Source: Xylophilus sp. GW821-FHT01B05 (GTDB lineage: Bacteria > Pseudomonadota > Gammaproteobacteria > Burkholderiales > Burkholderiaceae_C). From it: a stretch of DNA of 64,000 bases. Positions within the stretch are counted from its first letter, which is position 1; each line of letters opens with the position of its first letter. A program made the position numbers and the translations under genes. Where the stretch lies: contig CP152408.1 in the NCBI GenBank assembly GCA_038961845.1, forward strand, positions 620,001 to 684,000. Reading direction: 5' to 3'. The notes beneath the pieces were generated by a model. It saw only the letters and a list, made by a program, of their open reading frames with translations. It was not told where the DNA came from and made no database searches. Of the stretch, positions 45,194 to 54,374 are shown in pieces.

Positions 45194-46186
45194 ATGCACA
45201 CATCCATCGAGTCTCTTGGTGCTCTCTCCAACACGCGGCGGCAACTGATCGCGTCTGCGCTGCTGGCCTGCGCCGGGTCCAGCTTTGCCCAGACGGGCCA
45301 GGGCGTGGCGCGCATCATCGTGCCCTTTGCGCCCGGCGGTGCACGCGAAATGCCGGCCCGGCTGATCCAGCACGATTTCGCCAAGGCCATGGGGCAGACC
45401 TGGATCATCGAGAACCGGCCGGGGGCCGGTGGCGCCATCGGCACCAGCTATGTGGCGCACTCGCCACCCGACGGCCAGACCCTGTTGATGGCGGCGTCCA
45501 GCCACTTCGTCACTGCCGCCATGGGTGCCAAGCCAGCCTATGAGCCGGTCAAGGACTTTGCCCCTGTGGCGCTGATCGGCATGCAGAGCTATGTACTGAT
45601 CGTGCAGTCGGCGCTGAAGGTCAACAGCGTGGCCGAGCTGATCGCCTATGCCAAGAAGCAGCCCGGCGTGCTCAACTACAACTCGGCGGGCGTGGCCAGT
45701 TCCACCCACCTGGCGGGCGCCTACTTTGCCAACATGGCCGGCATAGCGATGACGCACATCCCCTTCAAGGGCACGCAGGAGGCCACCAACGACGTGGTCG
45801 GCGGCCGTGGCCATGTGGTGTTTGTGCCAGCGGCGGGCGCGGGCATCTACCTGAGCGATGCCCGGGTCCGCATCATCGCGACCACCGCGGCCAAGCGCTC
45901 GCAGTTGCTGCCGAAGGTGCCCACGGTGGCGGAGTCGGGCTTGCCGCGCTTCCTGTTCGAGTCCTGGTTTGGCCTGCTTGCACCGGGCAAGACGCCGCCT
46001 GAGGTCGTCGCCAAGCTCAATGCTGCAGTCAACACGGCGCTGGCGGTGCCGGAGGTGAGGGAGCGCCTGGTGAACTTCGGCATTGACCCGGCGCCTATGA
46101 GCACGGCCGAGTTCAACCAGGTGTTCCTTGGTGACCGTGAGCTCATGGCCACCGTGGTGAAGGCCTCGGGCATCAGCCGCGATTAA
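45194..46186 (+). CDS. Bug/TctC-family periplasmic solute receptor (copy 4)
   Basis: 330 aa, the most divergent of the five. The signal peptide ends at SSFAQ; VARIIVPFAPGGAREMPARLIQHDFAKAMGQTWIIENRPGAGGAIGTSYVA, LNYNSAGVASSTHLAGAYFANMAGIAMTHIPFKGTQEATNDVVGGR, LPKVPTVAESGLPRF. Probably binds a different ligand from copies 1-3 and 5, because the pocket segments differ (NYNSAGVASSTH instead of SIGTxxxGSTQ). The stop codon lies within motif copy 5. Confidence 0.9.
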   Translation: MHTSIESLGALSNTRRQLIASALLACAGSSFAQTGQGVARIIVPFAPGGAREMPARLIQHDFAKAMGQTWIIENRPGAGGAIGTSYVAHSPPDGQTLLMAASSHFVTAAMGAKPAYEPVKDFAPVALIGMQSYVLIVQSALKVNSVAELIAYAKKQPGVLNYNSAGVASSTHLAGAYFANMAGIAMTHIPFKGTQEATNDVVGGRGHVVFVPAAGAGIYLSDARVRIIATTAAKRSQLLPKVPTVAESGLPRFLFESWFGLLAPGKTPPEVVAKLNAAVNTALAVPEVRERLVNFGIDPAPMSTAEFNQVFLGDRELMATVVKASGISRD

Positions 46187-46223
46187 CCGCTCACTCAAGC
46201 AGGGAGAGAAATTACTCAATAGA
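46183..46223 (+). promoter_or_regulatory. 41-bp regulon element, copy 5 (Bug copy 5)
   Basis: TTAACC-N4-ACTCAA-N13-TTACTCAATAGA, perfect in all blocks. TAGACG (46220-46225), 17-bp spacer, then TGC-AAACAT (46243-46248). The ATG follows 73 bp after the element. Its first bases overlap the stop of the previous gene. Confidence 0.8.
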
Positions 46224-46296
46224 CGGGCCGCATCCCGAGTGCAAACATCTGCGACAGCCTGAGAACCTGGGCTGATCAAAAAGAGTTGGAGACAAG

Positions 46297-47313
46297 ATGA
46301 GCCAGTTTTCCTATGCCGCGCAGAGGGCCGCCGCAGGCCTGCTCCCGCGCCGCGCCATGCTTCGTGGCGCCGCTGCCTTATCGCTGGCCGCGATGGGCGC
46401 CGCAGCCCGTGCGGGCGACTACCCCTCCCGCCCGCTCATGCTGCTGATTGGGTACGCGCCTGGCGGCGCCGGCGACATCATGACGCGGCGGCTGGCGCAG
46501 AAGATGTCCGAGAACATGGGGCAGCCGGTGATCGTGGAGAACCGCGTGGGCGCAGGCGGCGTGGTAGCCACGACCTTGGCGGCCAAGGCCAAGCCAGACG
46601 GCTACACCTTGCTGCTGACCGGCAATGGCCCCGCCATCAGCTCCATCCTGTTCAAGAACGCGCCCTACAACCTGCGCAGAGACTTCTTGCACGTGTCCTC
46701 GATTGCCTCGTTCGATCCGGTGTTCATCGTCGACGGGCAATCGCGCTTCAACTCCATTGCCGACCTGCTGGCCTATGCGCAGACGCATCCAGGCCAGCTC
46801 AGCATTGGTACGGCCAGCATAGGTACCACGCAGCAGTTGGCGGCAGAGATGTTCCGATCCCTATCGGGCATCGATGCGGTCATCGTTCCCTACAAATCCA
46901 ATGGCGACATCCTGGCGGCGCTGCGGGCCCGGGACGTGCAGGTCGCGGTGGACATCCTGCCGCCATTGGTGGCGCAGATCACGGCGAAGAGCGTGAAGGC
47001 TCTTGCGGTCACATCGAGCAAGCGCTTCCCCGGTCTGCCCGAGGTGCCCACGCTGGCCGAGAGCGGCCTGCCGGGTTTCGAGGCCAGCTCCTGGGGCGGC
47101 ATCAGCGTACCGGCCCACACGCCCGCGGCCATCGTCGAGCGCCTGGCCAGGGAAATCCAGCTGGCGGTGGCGTCGCCGGAGTTCCGTGTTCCATTGCAGA
47201 ACATGGGCTTTGTCGCCCAGGCCTGCTCTCCCACCGAAATGACAGCGCGCACCAACCGGGACATCGCCAAATGGACGGCGGTGATCGAGAAGGCCGGCAT
47301 CCAGCAGCAGTAG
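46297..47313 (+). CDS. Bug/TctC-family periplasmic solute receptor (copy 5)
   Basis: 338 aa, close to copies 1-3. The signal region RRAMLRGAAALSLAAMGAAARAG contains RR (Tat-like). Mature: DYPSRPLMLLIGYAPGGAGDIMTRRLAQKMSENMGQPVIVENRVGAGG, LSIGTASIGTTQQLAAEMF, LPEVPTLAESGLPGFEASSWGG. A single-gene unit under a perfect copy of the 41-bp element; it ends the catabolic region. Confidence 0.92.
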   Translation: MSQFSYAAQRAAAGLLPRRAMLRGAAALSLAAMGAAARAGDYPSRPLMLLIGYAPGGAGDIMTRRLAQKMSENMGQPVIVENRVGAGGVVATTLAAKAKPDGYTLLLTGNGPAISSILFKNAPYNLRRDFLHVSSIASFDPVFIVDGQSRFNSIADLLAYAQTHPGQLSIGTASIGTTQQLAAEMFRSLSGIDAVIVPYKSNGDILAALRARDVQVAVDILPPLVAQITAKSVKALAVTSSKRFPGLPEVPTLAESGLPGFEASSWGGISVPAHTPAAIVERLAREIQLAVASPEFRVPLQNMGFVAQACSPTEMTARTNRDIAKWTAVIEKAGIQQQ

Positions 47314-47405
47314 CGCGGCGTGGCCGGAGCACTGCCACTACAATCCGGCCCCTTTTGCCAGTCGCTCCGTGCCCGGCTTGTCCGCGCGGGTGGCCCTCGC
47401 CGCGC

Positions 47406-48668
47406 ATGCCTCATCGTTCCCCGTCCTCTGCTTCGCCCGTGTTGGGCATTGACTTCGGTACCTCCAACTCCGCCGTGGCTGCACGCACGGCCGATGGTGG
47501 CCTGCGTTTGCTGCAGTTGGAGGGCACGGCCACGGCTTTGCCCACGGCCATGTTCTTCCAGGACGAAGGGCGCAGCACGCACTATGGCCGCGACGCCATC
47601 GCGCGCTATCTGGCGGGTGAGGAGGGCCGGCTGATGCGCTCGCTCAAGAGCCTGCTGGGCAGTGCGCTGATCGACGAGCAAACGGCGGTGCACGGTGCTT
47701 CCGTCTCCTTCCGCGACATCGTGGCCACCTTTCTGCGCGAGCTGGCCACGCGTGCCGAGGCCGTGCTGGGCACGCGGCCCAAGCGCGTGGTGCTGGGGCG
47801 GCCGGTGCACTTCGTGGACGAAGACCCGGCGCGCGACGCCCAGGCCGAGGCCGCGCTGGGCCAGGCTGCGCGCAGCGCGGGCTTTGAGGACATCGCCTTT
47901 CAGCTGGAGCCGATTGCCGCAGCGCTGGACTACGAGCGCCGCATTACGGCCGAGGCGCGGGTGCTGGTGGTGGACATTGGCGGCGGCACCTCGGACTTCA
48001 CCGTGGTGCGCCTGGGGCCCGAGCGTGCGCAGCGTGCTGATCGCAGCGCCGACATCCTGGCCACCTCGGGCGTGCACATTGGCGGCACCGACTACGACCG
48101 CGCGCTGAATCTGGCCGAGGTCATGCCGCTGCTGGGCTTGCGCCACACCGGCCCGAGCGGGCGCGAGGTGCCCAGCAGCGTGTTCTTCGAGCTGGCCACC
48201 TGGCATTTGATCCACCGCCTGGCCACGCCTGCGGCGCTGCGCTCGGCGCGCGCGCTGCGTACCGACTACAGCGACCAGCGCCTGCATGCGCGGCTGGTGG
48301 CGGTGCTGGAAGAGCGCCACGGCCACCGCATCGCGCATGCGGTGGAGGCGGCCAAGATCGCCGCGTCTGGTGGCGAGACGGCGGCGGTGGACCTGTCCTT
48401 TGTCGAGACCGACCTGGCGGCCAGCCTGGATGCCGCCGCGCTGGCCGCGCACCTGCGGGCGCTGCTGGCGCGCGTGGTGGCCTGCGCACAGGAGTGCGTG
48501 CGCCGCGCCGGCCTGGCCGCGCCCGATGCGCTGTACCTGACGGGCGGCTCCTCGGCGCTGCGGCCGTTCCAGCAGGCGCTGGCGGCGGCCTTCCCTGGCG
48601 TGCCGCTGGTGGAGGGCGATTTGTTCGGCGGTGTGGCTTCGGGGCTGGTGGTGTCTGGCCGCGGCTAG
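47406..48668 (+). CDS. yegD: Hsp70-family ATPase (YegD-like)
   Basis: 420 aa actin-fold ATPase without the usual Hsp70 peptide-binding domain. Phosphate loops are LGIDFGTSNSAVAA and VLVVDIGGGTSDFTVV; LEPIAAALDYE and LYLTGGSSALRPFQQAL complete the adenosine site. YegD is a putative chaperone-like protein of unknown client. The ATG at 47406 begins just before the first beta strand; the longer frame runs back into the Bug gene and is not used. Confidence 0.9.
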   Translation: MPHRSPSSASPVLGIDFGTSNSAVAARTADGGLRLLQLEGTATALPTAMFFQDEGRSTHYGRDAIARYLAGEEGRLMRSLKSLLGSALIDEQTAVHGASVSFRDIVATFLRELATRAEAVLGTRPKRVVLGRPVHFVDEDPARDAQAEAALGQAARSAGFEDIAFQLEPIAAALDYERRITAEARVLVVDIGGGTSDFTVVRLGPERAQRADRSADILATSGVHIGGTDYDRALNLAEVMPLLGLRHTGPSGREVPSSVFFELATWHLIHRLATPAALRSARALRTDYSDQRLHARLVAVLEERHGHRIAHAVEAAKIAASGGETAAVDLSFVETDLAASLDAAALAAHLRALLARVVACAQECVRRAGLAAPDALYLTGGSSALRPFQQALAAAFPGVPLVEGDLFGGVASGLVVSGRG

Positions 48669-48676
48669 GTTTTTAA

Positions 48677-48733
48677 GTCGCGAAATATGCCTATAGCCCA
48701 GGTGCAGCCTGGGCTAATAGCTATAAAAATAGA
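48677..48733. repeat. REP-like palindrome, copy C
   Basis: ATGCCTATAGCCCAGG, loop, CCTGGGCTAATAGCTATAAAAATAGAAGC. It fills the gap between two convergent stops (48668 and 48738) and may work as a bidirectional terminator. Confidence 0.7.
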
Positions 48734-48737
48734 AGCA

Positions 48738-50108
48738 TCAGCTCGTGCTGCCCGCGCTACCACCCAGGGCTTTGGAGAGCGTGGCGTGGTTCACCAATTG
48801 GTTGTAGCGGTTCTCGGCCAGCGCGGTCTCTGCGCTGCGGCGAGTTTGCTGGGCGTCTAGCCAGGTGCGCAGCGGCACGGCGCCCAGGCGGTAGCGGGTC
48901 TCGTACAGGCGCTCGGCCTTTTGCGCGGCGGCGAGTGACTGCTCCAGTTGCGTGGCCTGCTCGGCATAGCGGCTGCGCGCCGACAGCGCGTTGTCCACAT
49001 CGGCCAGCGCCTGGTAGAGCGTCTGGCGGAAGTTGACGACGGCCTCCTCGTACTGCGTTTGCGAGACCTTGATGTTCAGGTCCATCTGCGTGCGTTGCAG
49101 AAAGGGCAGGCTCAGGCCCGCGCCCAGCGTGGCGAGCGGGTTCTGCAGCACGTTGAACAACGCACTGCTGGAGCCGCCCAGCGCGCCGGTCAGCGTCAGC
49201 GCCGGGTAGTAGCTGGCGCGTGTGGCGTCGATGGTGGCGTAGGACTCGTGCAGGCGCAGTTCGGCCGCGCGCAGGTCGGGCCGGCGGCCCAGCAGCTCGG
49301 CCGGCAGGCCTTCGGCCACGCTGGGCAGCGCGCTGCGCGGCAATTGCTGCGGCGCCTTGGCCGCGGCATCGGGCTGCTGGCCATCGAACAGCAGGGCCAG
49401 CGCATTGGCGGCTTCGACCTGCTGTTGCTGCAGCTGCGACAGTGCCGCGCGCTGGCTGGCCACGGTCTGCGTGGTCTCGGCCACTTCAAGTGAAGACACG
49501 GCGCCGGCGCGGTACTGCGCTTGCACCAGCGCTTGAGTGCGCTCGGCATAGGCCACGCTGGCCTCGGCCGCCGTGATGCGCTCGCGCAGGTAGCCCAGTT
49601 GCCAGTACAGCGTGGCGGTGGTGCCAACCAGGGCCTGTGCCGTGGATTCGCGGTCTTGCACGGTGGCCTGGGCCTCCCAGCGCGCGGCGTCGCGCTGCGC
49701 GCCCAGGCGGTTCCACAGGTCCACCTCGTAGCTGGCGCCCAGCGTGCTGGAGCCGGCGCGCGTCGTGCCGCCGCCGTCCAGGCTGCGCGCTGCGCTGCTG
49801 TTGACGCTGCCGCTCAGCTGCGGCCGCAGGTTGGCATCGGCCAGGCCGGCCTGCAGTTGCGCGCGGCGCACGCGGATGCTGGCGGCGGCCAGGTCGTTGT
49901 TGGCGGCCAGCGCGGCCTGCACCAACTGGTCCAGTGCCGGGTCGCCAAAGGCGGTCCACCAGGCACCGGTAACGGCGCGGGCGTCGCTGCTGCCGTGCGA
50001 CCACTGCGTGGGTACGCTGGCCTGCGGCGCGGCATAGGGCGCCTGCGTGGTGGCGCAGCCGGCCAGCAGGGCGGCGGCCAATAGGGGAGTGAGAAGGTAC
50101 TTGCGCAT
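48738..50108 (-). CDS. Efflux outer membrane factor (NodT/TolC-like lipoprotein)
   Basis: 456 aa. Lipobox LLAGCATTQ. Two outer-membrane-efflux repeats: LDQLVQAALAANNDLAAASIRVRRAQLQAGLADANLRPQLSGSVN and LLGRRPDLRAAELRLHESYATIDATRASYYPALTLTGALGG. The start at 50108 fits the signal peptide. It lies 13 bp after macB and completes a MacA-MacB-OMF tripartite system, so it is probably a dedicated channel for that exporter. Confidence 0.93.
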   Translation of the reverse strand: MRKYLLTPLLAAALLAGCATTQAPYAAPQASVPTQWSHGSSDARAVTGAWWTAFGDPALDQLVQAALAANNDLAAASIRVRRAQLQAGLADANLRPQLSGSVNSSAARSLDGGGTTRAGSSTLGASYEVDLWNRLGAQRDAARWEAQATVQDRESTAQALVGTTATLYWQLGYLRERITAAEASVAYAERTQALVQAQYRAGAVSSLEVAETTQTVASQRAALSQLQQQQVEAANALALLFDGQQPDAAAKAPQQLPRSALPSVAEGLPAELLGRRPDLRAAELRLHESYATIDATRASYYPALTLTGALGGSSSALFNVLQNPLATLGAGLSLPFLQRTQMDLNIKVSQTQYEEAVVNFRQTLYQALADVDNALSARSRYAEQATQLEQSLAAAQKAERLYETRYRLGAVPLRTWLDAQQTRRSAETALAENRYNQLVNHATLSKALGGSAGSTS

Positions 50109-50121
50109 GTTCTGGGGGGCT

Positions 50122-52137
50122 TTACTCGCGGGCCAATGCATCGACCGGGTTCAGGCGTGCCGCACTGCGTGCGGGCAAGAAACCAAACACCACGCCGATC
50201 AGCGTCGAGCAGGCAAAGGCCGCGACCATGGAGCCGGTGGAATAAACCATGGCGAAGTCGCCGCCGACCTGCGCAAACAGCGCGCCAATCGCCAGCGCCA
50301 AGGCAATGCCCAGCGCGCCGCCCAGCAGGCAGACCAGCACGGCCTCGATCAAAAACTGCTGCTGGATGTCGCCCTGGCGCGCGCCCACGGCCATGCGCAC
50401 GCCGATTTCGCGGGTGCGCTCGGTGACCGAGACCAGCATGATGTTCATCACGCCAATGCCGCCCACCACCAGCGAGATCACCGCGATGGAAGCCACCAGC
50501 AGCGTCATGGTGCGCGTGGTGGCTTCGATGGTCTGGCGGATGCTGTCGGTGTTGAGTACATAGAAGTCCTTGCGCCCGTGGCGTTGCAGCAGCAACTGGT
50601 TGATGCCCTGCTCTGCCGCGCTGGTGGAGGCGTCGTCGCGCACCCGCACCGTGATGCTGCGCAGGTAGTTCTGGTTGACGATGCGGCTCATGGCCGTGGT
50701 GTAGGGCACGAAGATGTTGAGCGCCTCGCTGTTGCCAAAGGCGCTGTCCTTCTTGGCCGCCACGCCCACCACGCGCACCGGCACGCTGCCCAGCAGCAAC
50801 ACCTGGCCGACCGGGTCAGGGTCGTTCGGGAACAACGTCTTGCGCGTGTTGTCGTCGATCACGGCGACCTGGTCCAGGCGCTGCACATGGCCGTGGTCGA
50901 AGGCCGAACCCTGGGCGATCTCCACGCCGCGCACGCGGAAGTACTGCTCGCCTGCGCCGGTGACGGTGACCGATGCCTCGATGTTGCGGTAGCGCCCGGT
51001 GAGCGAGCTGGTGAGCGTGGGCGTGACGCTGTCGACATAGTCCTGCCGCGCCAATGCGTCGGCATCGGCCGGCACCAGGCTGCGCACCCGCGCCGAGCGC
51101 GGGTCGCCAAAGCCGGTGCCCGAGAACACCTCGATGGTGTTGGTGCCGATGGAGCTGATGTTGGCCAGCACCTTCTGGCTCGACCCCGCGCCCAGCGCCA
51201 CCACGGCCACCACCGAGGCGATGCCGATGATGATGCCGAGCATGGTCAGAAAGGTGCGCAGCCGGTGCGCGTTCATGGCCAGCAGCGCCATGCGGAAGGC
51301 TTCGCCAAAGCGGTCGGCCAGCGCCGACAGGCCGCGCGCGCCGGCCGGGCGCTGCGCCAGCTGCGGCGCGGGCGCGCTGCGCGCGTTGCCGGCCATGCGC
51401 GCGGTGGGGCGGTCGCCGATGATGCGGCCGTCGCGCAGCTCGATGATGCGCTCTGCATGCTCGGCCACCGCCATGTCGTGGGTCACGATGATGATGGTGT
51501 GGCCCTCGGCGTGCAGCTCTTGCAGGATCTTCATCACCTCTTCGCCGCTGGCGGAATCGAGCGCGCCGGTGGGCTCGTCGGCCAGGATCACGCTGCCGCC
51601 ATTCATCAGCGCGCGTGCAATCGACACGCGCTGCTGCTGCCCGCCCGAGAGCTGGCTGGGCCGGTAGCCAATGCGCTCGGCCAGGCCCAGGCGCTTGAGT
51701 AGCGCCTCGGCGCGCGCATGGCGCGCCGGTGGCGGCGTGCCGGCGTAGATGGCTGGCACCTCGACATTGCCGCGCGCCGTCAGGTCTGACAGCAGGTGGT
51801 AGCGCTGGAAGATGAAGCCGAAGTGCTCGCGCCGCAACGCGGCCAGTTCATCAGGCCCGAGCGCGCCGGTCTCGCGGCCGGCCACCTGGTAGCTGCCGGC
51901 GCTGGGCCGGTCCAGGCAGCCGAGGATGTTCATCAGCGTCGATTTGCCCGAGCCCGACTGGCCGACGATGGCCACCATCTCACCGGCGTGGATCGCCAGG
52001 TTGATGTCTTGCAGCACCGCCACCGGCGTGTCGCCTGCGGGGAACTCGCGGCGCAGGCCGCGCAGTTCCAGCAGGGCGGGGGGCGCGGTGTGCGGTGCGT
52101 GGCCGGCGCTGGCGGTCTGGGAGAAGTCCTGCTTCAT
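50122..52137 (-). CDS. macB: MacB-type ABC transporter (ATPase fused to permease)
   Basis: 671 aa. The N-terminal nucleotide-binding domain has Walker A GQSGSGKS, signature [15 protein letters not shown], Walker [13 protein letters not shown] and the His switch IIIVTHD. The C-terminal part has one helix ([28 protein letters not shown]), a periplasmic domain, and three helices ([39 protein letters not shown] and on). MacB transmits force across the membrane to export macrolides, peptides or siderophores from the periplasm. 13 bp after macA. Confidence 0.95.
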   Translation of the reverse strand: MKQDFSQTASAGHAPHTAPPALLELRGLRREFPAGDTPVAVLQDINLAIHAGEMVAIVGQSGSGKSTLMNILGCLDRPSAGSYQVAGRETGALGPDELAALRREHFGFIFQRYHLLSDLTARGNVEVPAIYAGTPPPARHARAEALLKRLGLAERIGYRPSQLSGGQQQRVSIARALMNGGSVILADEPTGALDSASGEEVMKILQELHAEGHTIIIVTHDMAVAEHAERIIELRDGRIIGDRPTARMAGNARSAPAPQLAQRPAGARGLSALADRFGEAFRMALLAMNAHRLRTFLTMLGIIIGIASVVAVVALGAGSSQKVLANISSIGTNTIEVFSGTGFGDPRSARVRSLVPADADALARQDYVDSVTPTLTSSLTGRYRNIEASVTVTGAGEQYFRVRGVEIAQGSAFDHGHVQRLDQVAVIDDNTRKTLFPNDPDPVGQVLLLGSVPVRVVGVAAKKDSAFGNSEALNIFVPYTTAMSRIVNQNYLRSITVRVRDDASTSAAEQGINQLLLQRHGRKDFYVLNTDSIRQTIEATTRTMTLLVASIAVISLVVGGIGVMNIMLVSVTERTREIGVRMAVGARQGDIQQQFLIEAVLVCLLGGALGIALALAIGALFAQVGGDFAMVYSTGSMVAAFACSTLIGVVFGFLPARSAARLNPVDALARE

Positions 52138-52150
52138 GGCGGACCTTTCC

Positions 52151-53371
52151 TCAGAAGCGCATCGGCGGGCCGCCCCGGCCCGGGCCAAATGCGGCGCCAC
52201 CGGCCGTGGCCTCGCCCAGCACCACGCGGTCGCCGTCGGCCAGGCCCTCGGTCACCTGGGCGCTCACGTTGTTGTTGATGCCGATCTTGATCTTGCGCGG
52301 CGCGGCATTGCCATCGGCGTCCAGCACGCGCACGGTGTAGCTGCCGTCGGCGTCGTGCTTGCCCAGCGCTGATGACGGGATGGTCACCGCGCCCTTGGCT
52401 TCGGCCCGCACGATGGAGACCTGCGCCGTCATCGAGATGCGCAGCTTGCCCTGCGGGTTGGGCACGTCGAACAAGCCGTTGTAGTAGATGGCGGTGCTGG
52501 AGGTGGTCGAGCTGCTGCTGGACGAGGTCGAGCTGGTGCTGTCGGTCAGGATCGAGTCTGGCGCTGGCTCGACCGTGCGCAAGGTTGCGTAGTAGCGCGT
52601 GTCAGGCTCGCCCAGGATGGTGAAGTAGACCTTCTGCCCGGATTGCACCTTGACCACGTCGGCCTCGGATATCTGCGACTTGATGGTGACGGTGTCGAGC
52701 TGCGCCACCTTGATGATGGTCGGCGTGGTCTGGTTGGCGTTGACTGTCTGGCCCTGCTGCGCCACCAGCGCCACCACCACACCGTCGATGGGCGCGCTGA
52801 TCTTGGTGTAGCCCAGGTTGACCTGCGCCGTGTCTGCAGTGATGGCGGCCTGCTTGATCTGCGCCTGCAGCGCGGCAATGTTGGCCTGCGTGGTCTGCAA
52901 GGTGGCCTGCGCCGCCTCGTAGTCCTGGCGCGAGCCGGCCTCGGCGTCCAGCAACTCCTTTTGCCGGCGGTAGGTCAGCTCGGCCTGCACCAGGGTGGCC
53001 TGCTGCGCGGCCAGTTGGGCGCGCGTGTTTTCCATGGCGGCCTGGGCGTTGCGCACAACGTTCTGCTGGGTGGTCGAGTCAATCTCGGCCACCAGTTGGC
53101 CCTTCTTCACCACGTCGCCCAGGGCCACGTTCAGGGTCTTGATCTGCCCCGACACCTGCGCACCCACGCTCACCTGCTTGAAGGCCTGCACCGTGCCGGT
53201 GGCCAGCACCACGTCTTCCAGGTCGGTGGTGGTGGCGCGCGCGGTGACGAACTGCGGCGGCTTCTTGGTGGGGAAATAGCAGGCCTTTACGCCGAACGCA
53301 ACGGCGGCCAGCAGCAGGACGAGCAGGGTGTAGCGAAGGGGGCGTGAGGTGCGAAGAGAGGGCATCGGCAT
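52151..53371 (-). CDS. macA: MacA-type periplasmic adaptor
   Basis: 406 aa. One N-terminal membrane anchor ([19 protein letters not shown]). [44 protein letters not shown] is the MacA lipoyl region, followed by a long coiled-coil hairpin ([31 protein letters not shown]) and [22 protein letters not shown] Ser/Thr-rich run of about 17 residues ([16 protein letters not shown]) interrupts the beta-barrel region. First gene of macA-macB-OMF; an in-frame ATG two codons downstream is also possible. Confidence 0.94.
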   Translation of the reverse strand: MPMPSLRTSRPLRYTLLVLLLAAVAFGVKACYFPTKKPPQFVTARATTTDLEDVVLATGTVQAFKQVSVGAQVSGQIKTLNVALGDVVKKGQLVAEIDSTTQQNVVRNAQAAMENTRAQLAAQQATLVQAELTYRRQKELLDAEAGSRQDYEAAQATLQTTQANIAALQAQIKQAAITADTAQVNLGYTKISAPIDGVVVALVAQQGQTVNANQTTPTIIKVAQLDTVTIKSQISEADVVKVQSGQKVYFTILGEPDTRYYATLRTVEPAPDSILTDSTSSTSSSSSSTTSSTAIYYNGLFDVPNPQGKLRISMTAQVSIVRAEAKGAVTIPSSALGKHDADGSYTVRVLDADGNAAPRKIKIGINNNVSAQVTEGLADGDRVVLGEATAGGAAFGPGRGGPPMRF

Positions 53372-53450
53372 GGCGTCGAGTGTGCGGGCGGCGCTTCGCG
53401 CGACCGTGACGGGCCGGCTAAGCTTTTGTAAAGCTGACAGCCGTGACAGA

Positions 53451-54374
53451 TTAGGGCGCGTCTTCGCGCTTCAACGCCAGCGCCGTTTCGTACAGCGCAT
53501 TGCGCGGCGCACCGCTGATCTCGGCGGCCAGGCGCACGGCGGTCTTCACGGGCAGCTCGGCTAGCAGCAGGCGCAGCACGCGTTCGCCGGCCGCGCCGGC
53601 GTCGTCGGCGCGCGGCGCCGGGTGCAGCACCACCACGAACTCGCCGCGCGTGCGCTGCGGCGAGGCCGCGAGCCAGGCCGTGGCCGTGTCTGCCGGCACG
53701 GTGGCGATCTCTTCGAACTGCTTGGTCAGCTCGCGTGCAAAGGTCACCGGCCGCGCGCCCAGGGGCTGCAGCGCGCGGGCCAGGTCCTCGATGCGGTGCG
53801 GTGCCTCCAGCAGCACCACGGCGCGGGGTTCGGTGGCCAGTTGGGCCACGGCGGCGGTGCGCTCGCCGGCCTTGGTCGGCAGAAAGCCGGCAAACAGAAA
53901 GCCGCCGTCTTCAGTGCCCGCCGGCACCACGGCGGCGGCGCTGAGGGCCGTGGTCACGCTGCTGGCGCCCGGCAGCGGCACCGCCGGGCAGCCGGCTGCG
54001 CGCACCGCGGCCACCAGGCGCGCGCCCGGGTCGCTTACGGCGGGCGTGCCGGCGTCGCTGGCATAGGCCACGCGCTCGCCCTGCTGCAGGCGTGCCACCA
54101 CGGCGGCGGCGGCTTCGGCCTCGTTGTGCTGGTGCACGGCCAGCAGCGCGGTGCCGGGGCGCTCGATGCCGTAGGCGCGCAGCAGTTGCTGGGTGTGGCG
54201 TGTGTCTTCGCACGCGACGGCATCGACCAGCTGCAGCACGTGCAGCGCGCGCAGGGTGATGTCGGCCAGGTTGCCGATGGGCGTGGCGACGACGTACAGG
54301 GCGCCGCGCGGATAATGCTGCGCGGCCGCCGCATCGTGCGCGGCGGCGAGGGCGGAGGCGAAAGAGGCGCTCAA
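53451..54374 (-). CDS. rsmI: 16S rRNA (cytidine-2'-O)-methyltransferase
   Basis: 307 aa. RsmI adds the 2'-O-methyl at C1402 of 16S rRNA. GALYVVATPIGNLADITLRAL is the family N-terminal signature; CEDTRHTQQLL, YASDAGTPAVSDPGARLV and PLPGASSVTTALSAAAV form the SAM-binding SpoU/tetrapyrrole-methylase-like core; LEAPHRIEDLARAL follows. A TTG at 54374, five bases after AAGGAA, is the best start. It shares its first base with the A of the yraN ATG on the opposite strand. Confidence 0.92.
   Translation of the reverse strand: MSASFASALAAAHDAAAAQHYPRGALYVVATPIGNLADITLRALHVLQLVDAVACEDTRHTQQLLRAYGIERPGTALLAVHQHNEAEAAAAVVARLQQGERVAYASDAGTPAVSDPGARLVAAVRAAGCPAVPLPGASSVTTALSAAAVVPAGTEDGGFLFAGFLPTKAGERTAAVAQLATEPRAVVLLEAPHRIEDLARALQPLGARPVTFARELTKQFEEIATVPADTATAWLAASPQRTRGEFVVVLHPAPRADDAGAAGERVLRLLLAELPVKTAVRLAAEISGAPRNALYETALALKREDAP

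Noticed and set aside
47314..47405. Search for a duplicated tRNA-Arg 3' end (attR) at the right edge of the catabolic region
   Set aside because: No match to the T-arm/CCA sequence of the tRNA was found in this gap, so an attachment site cannot be claimed.
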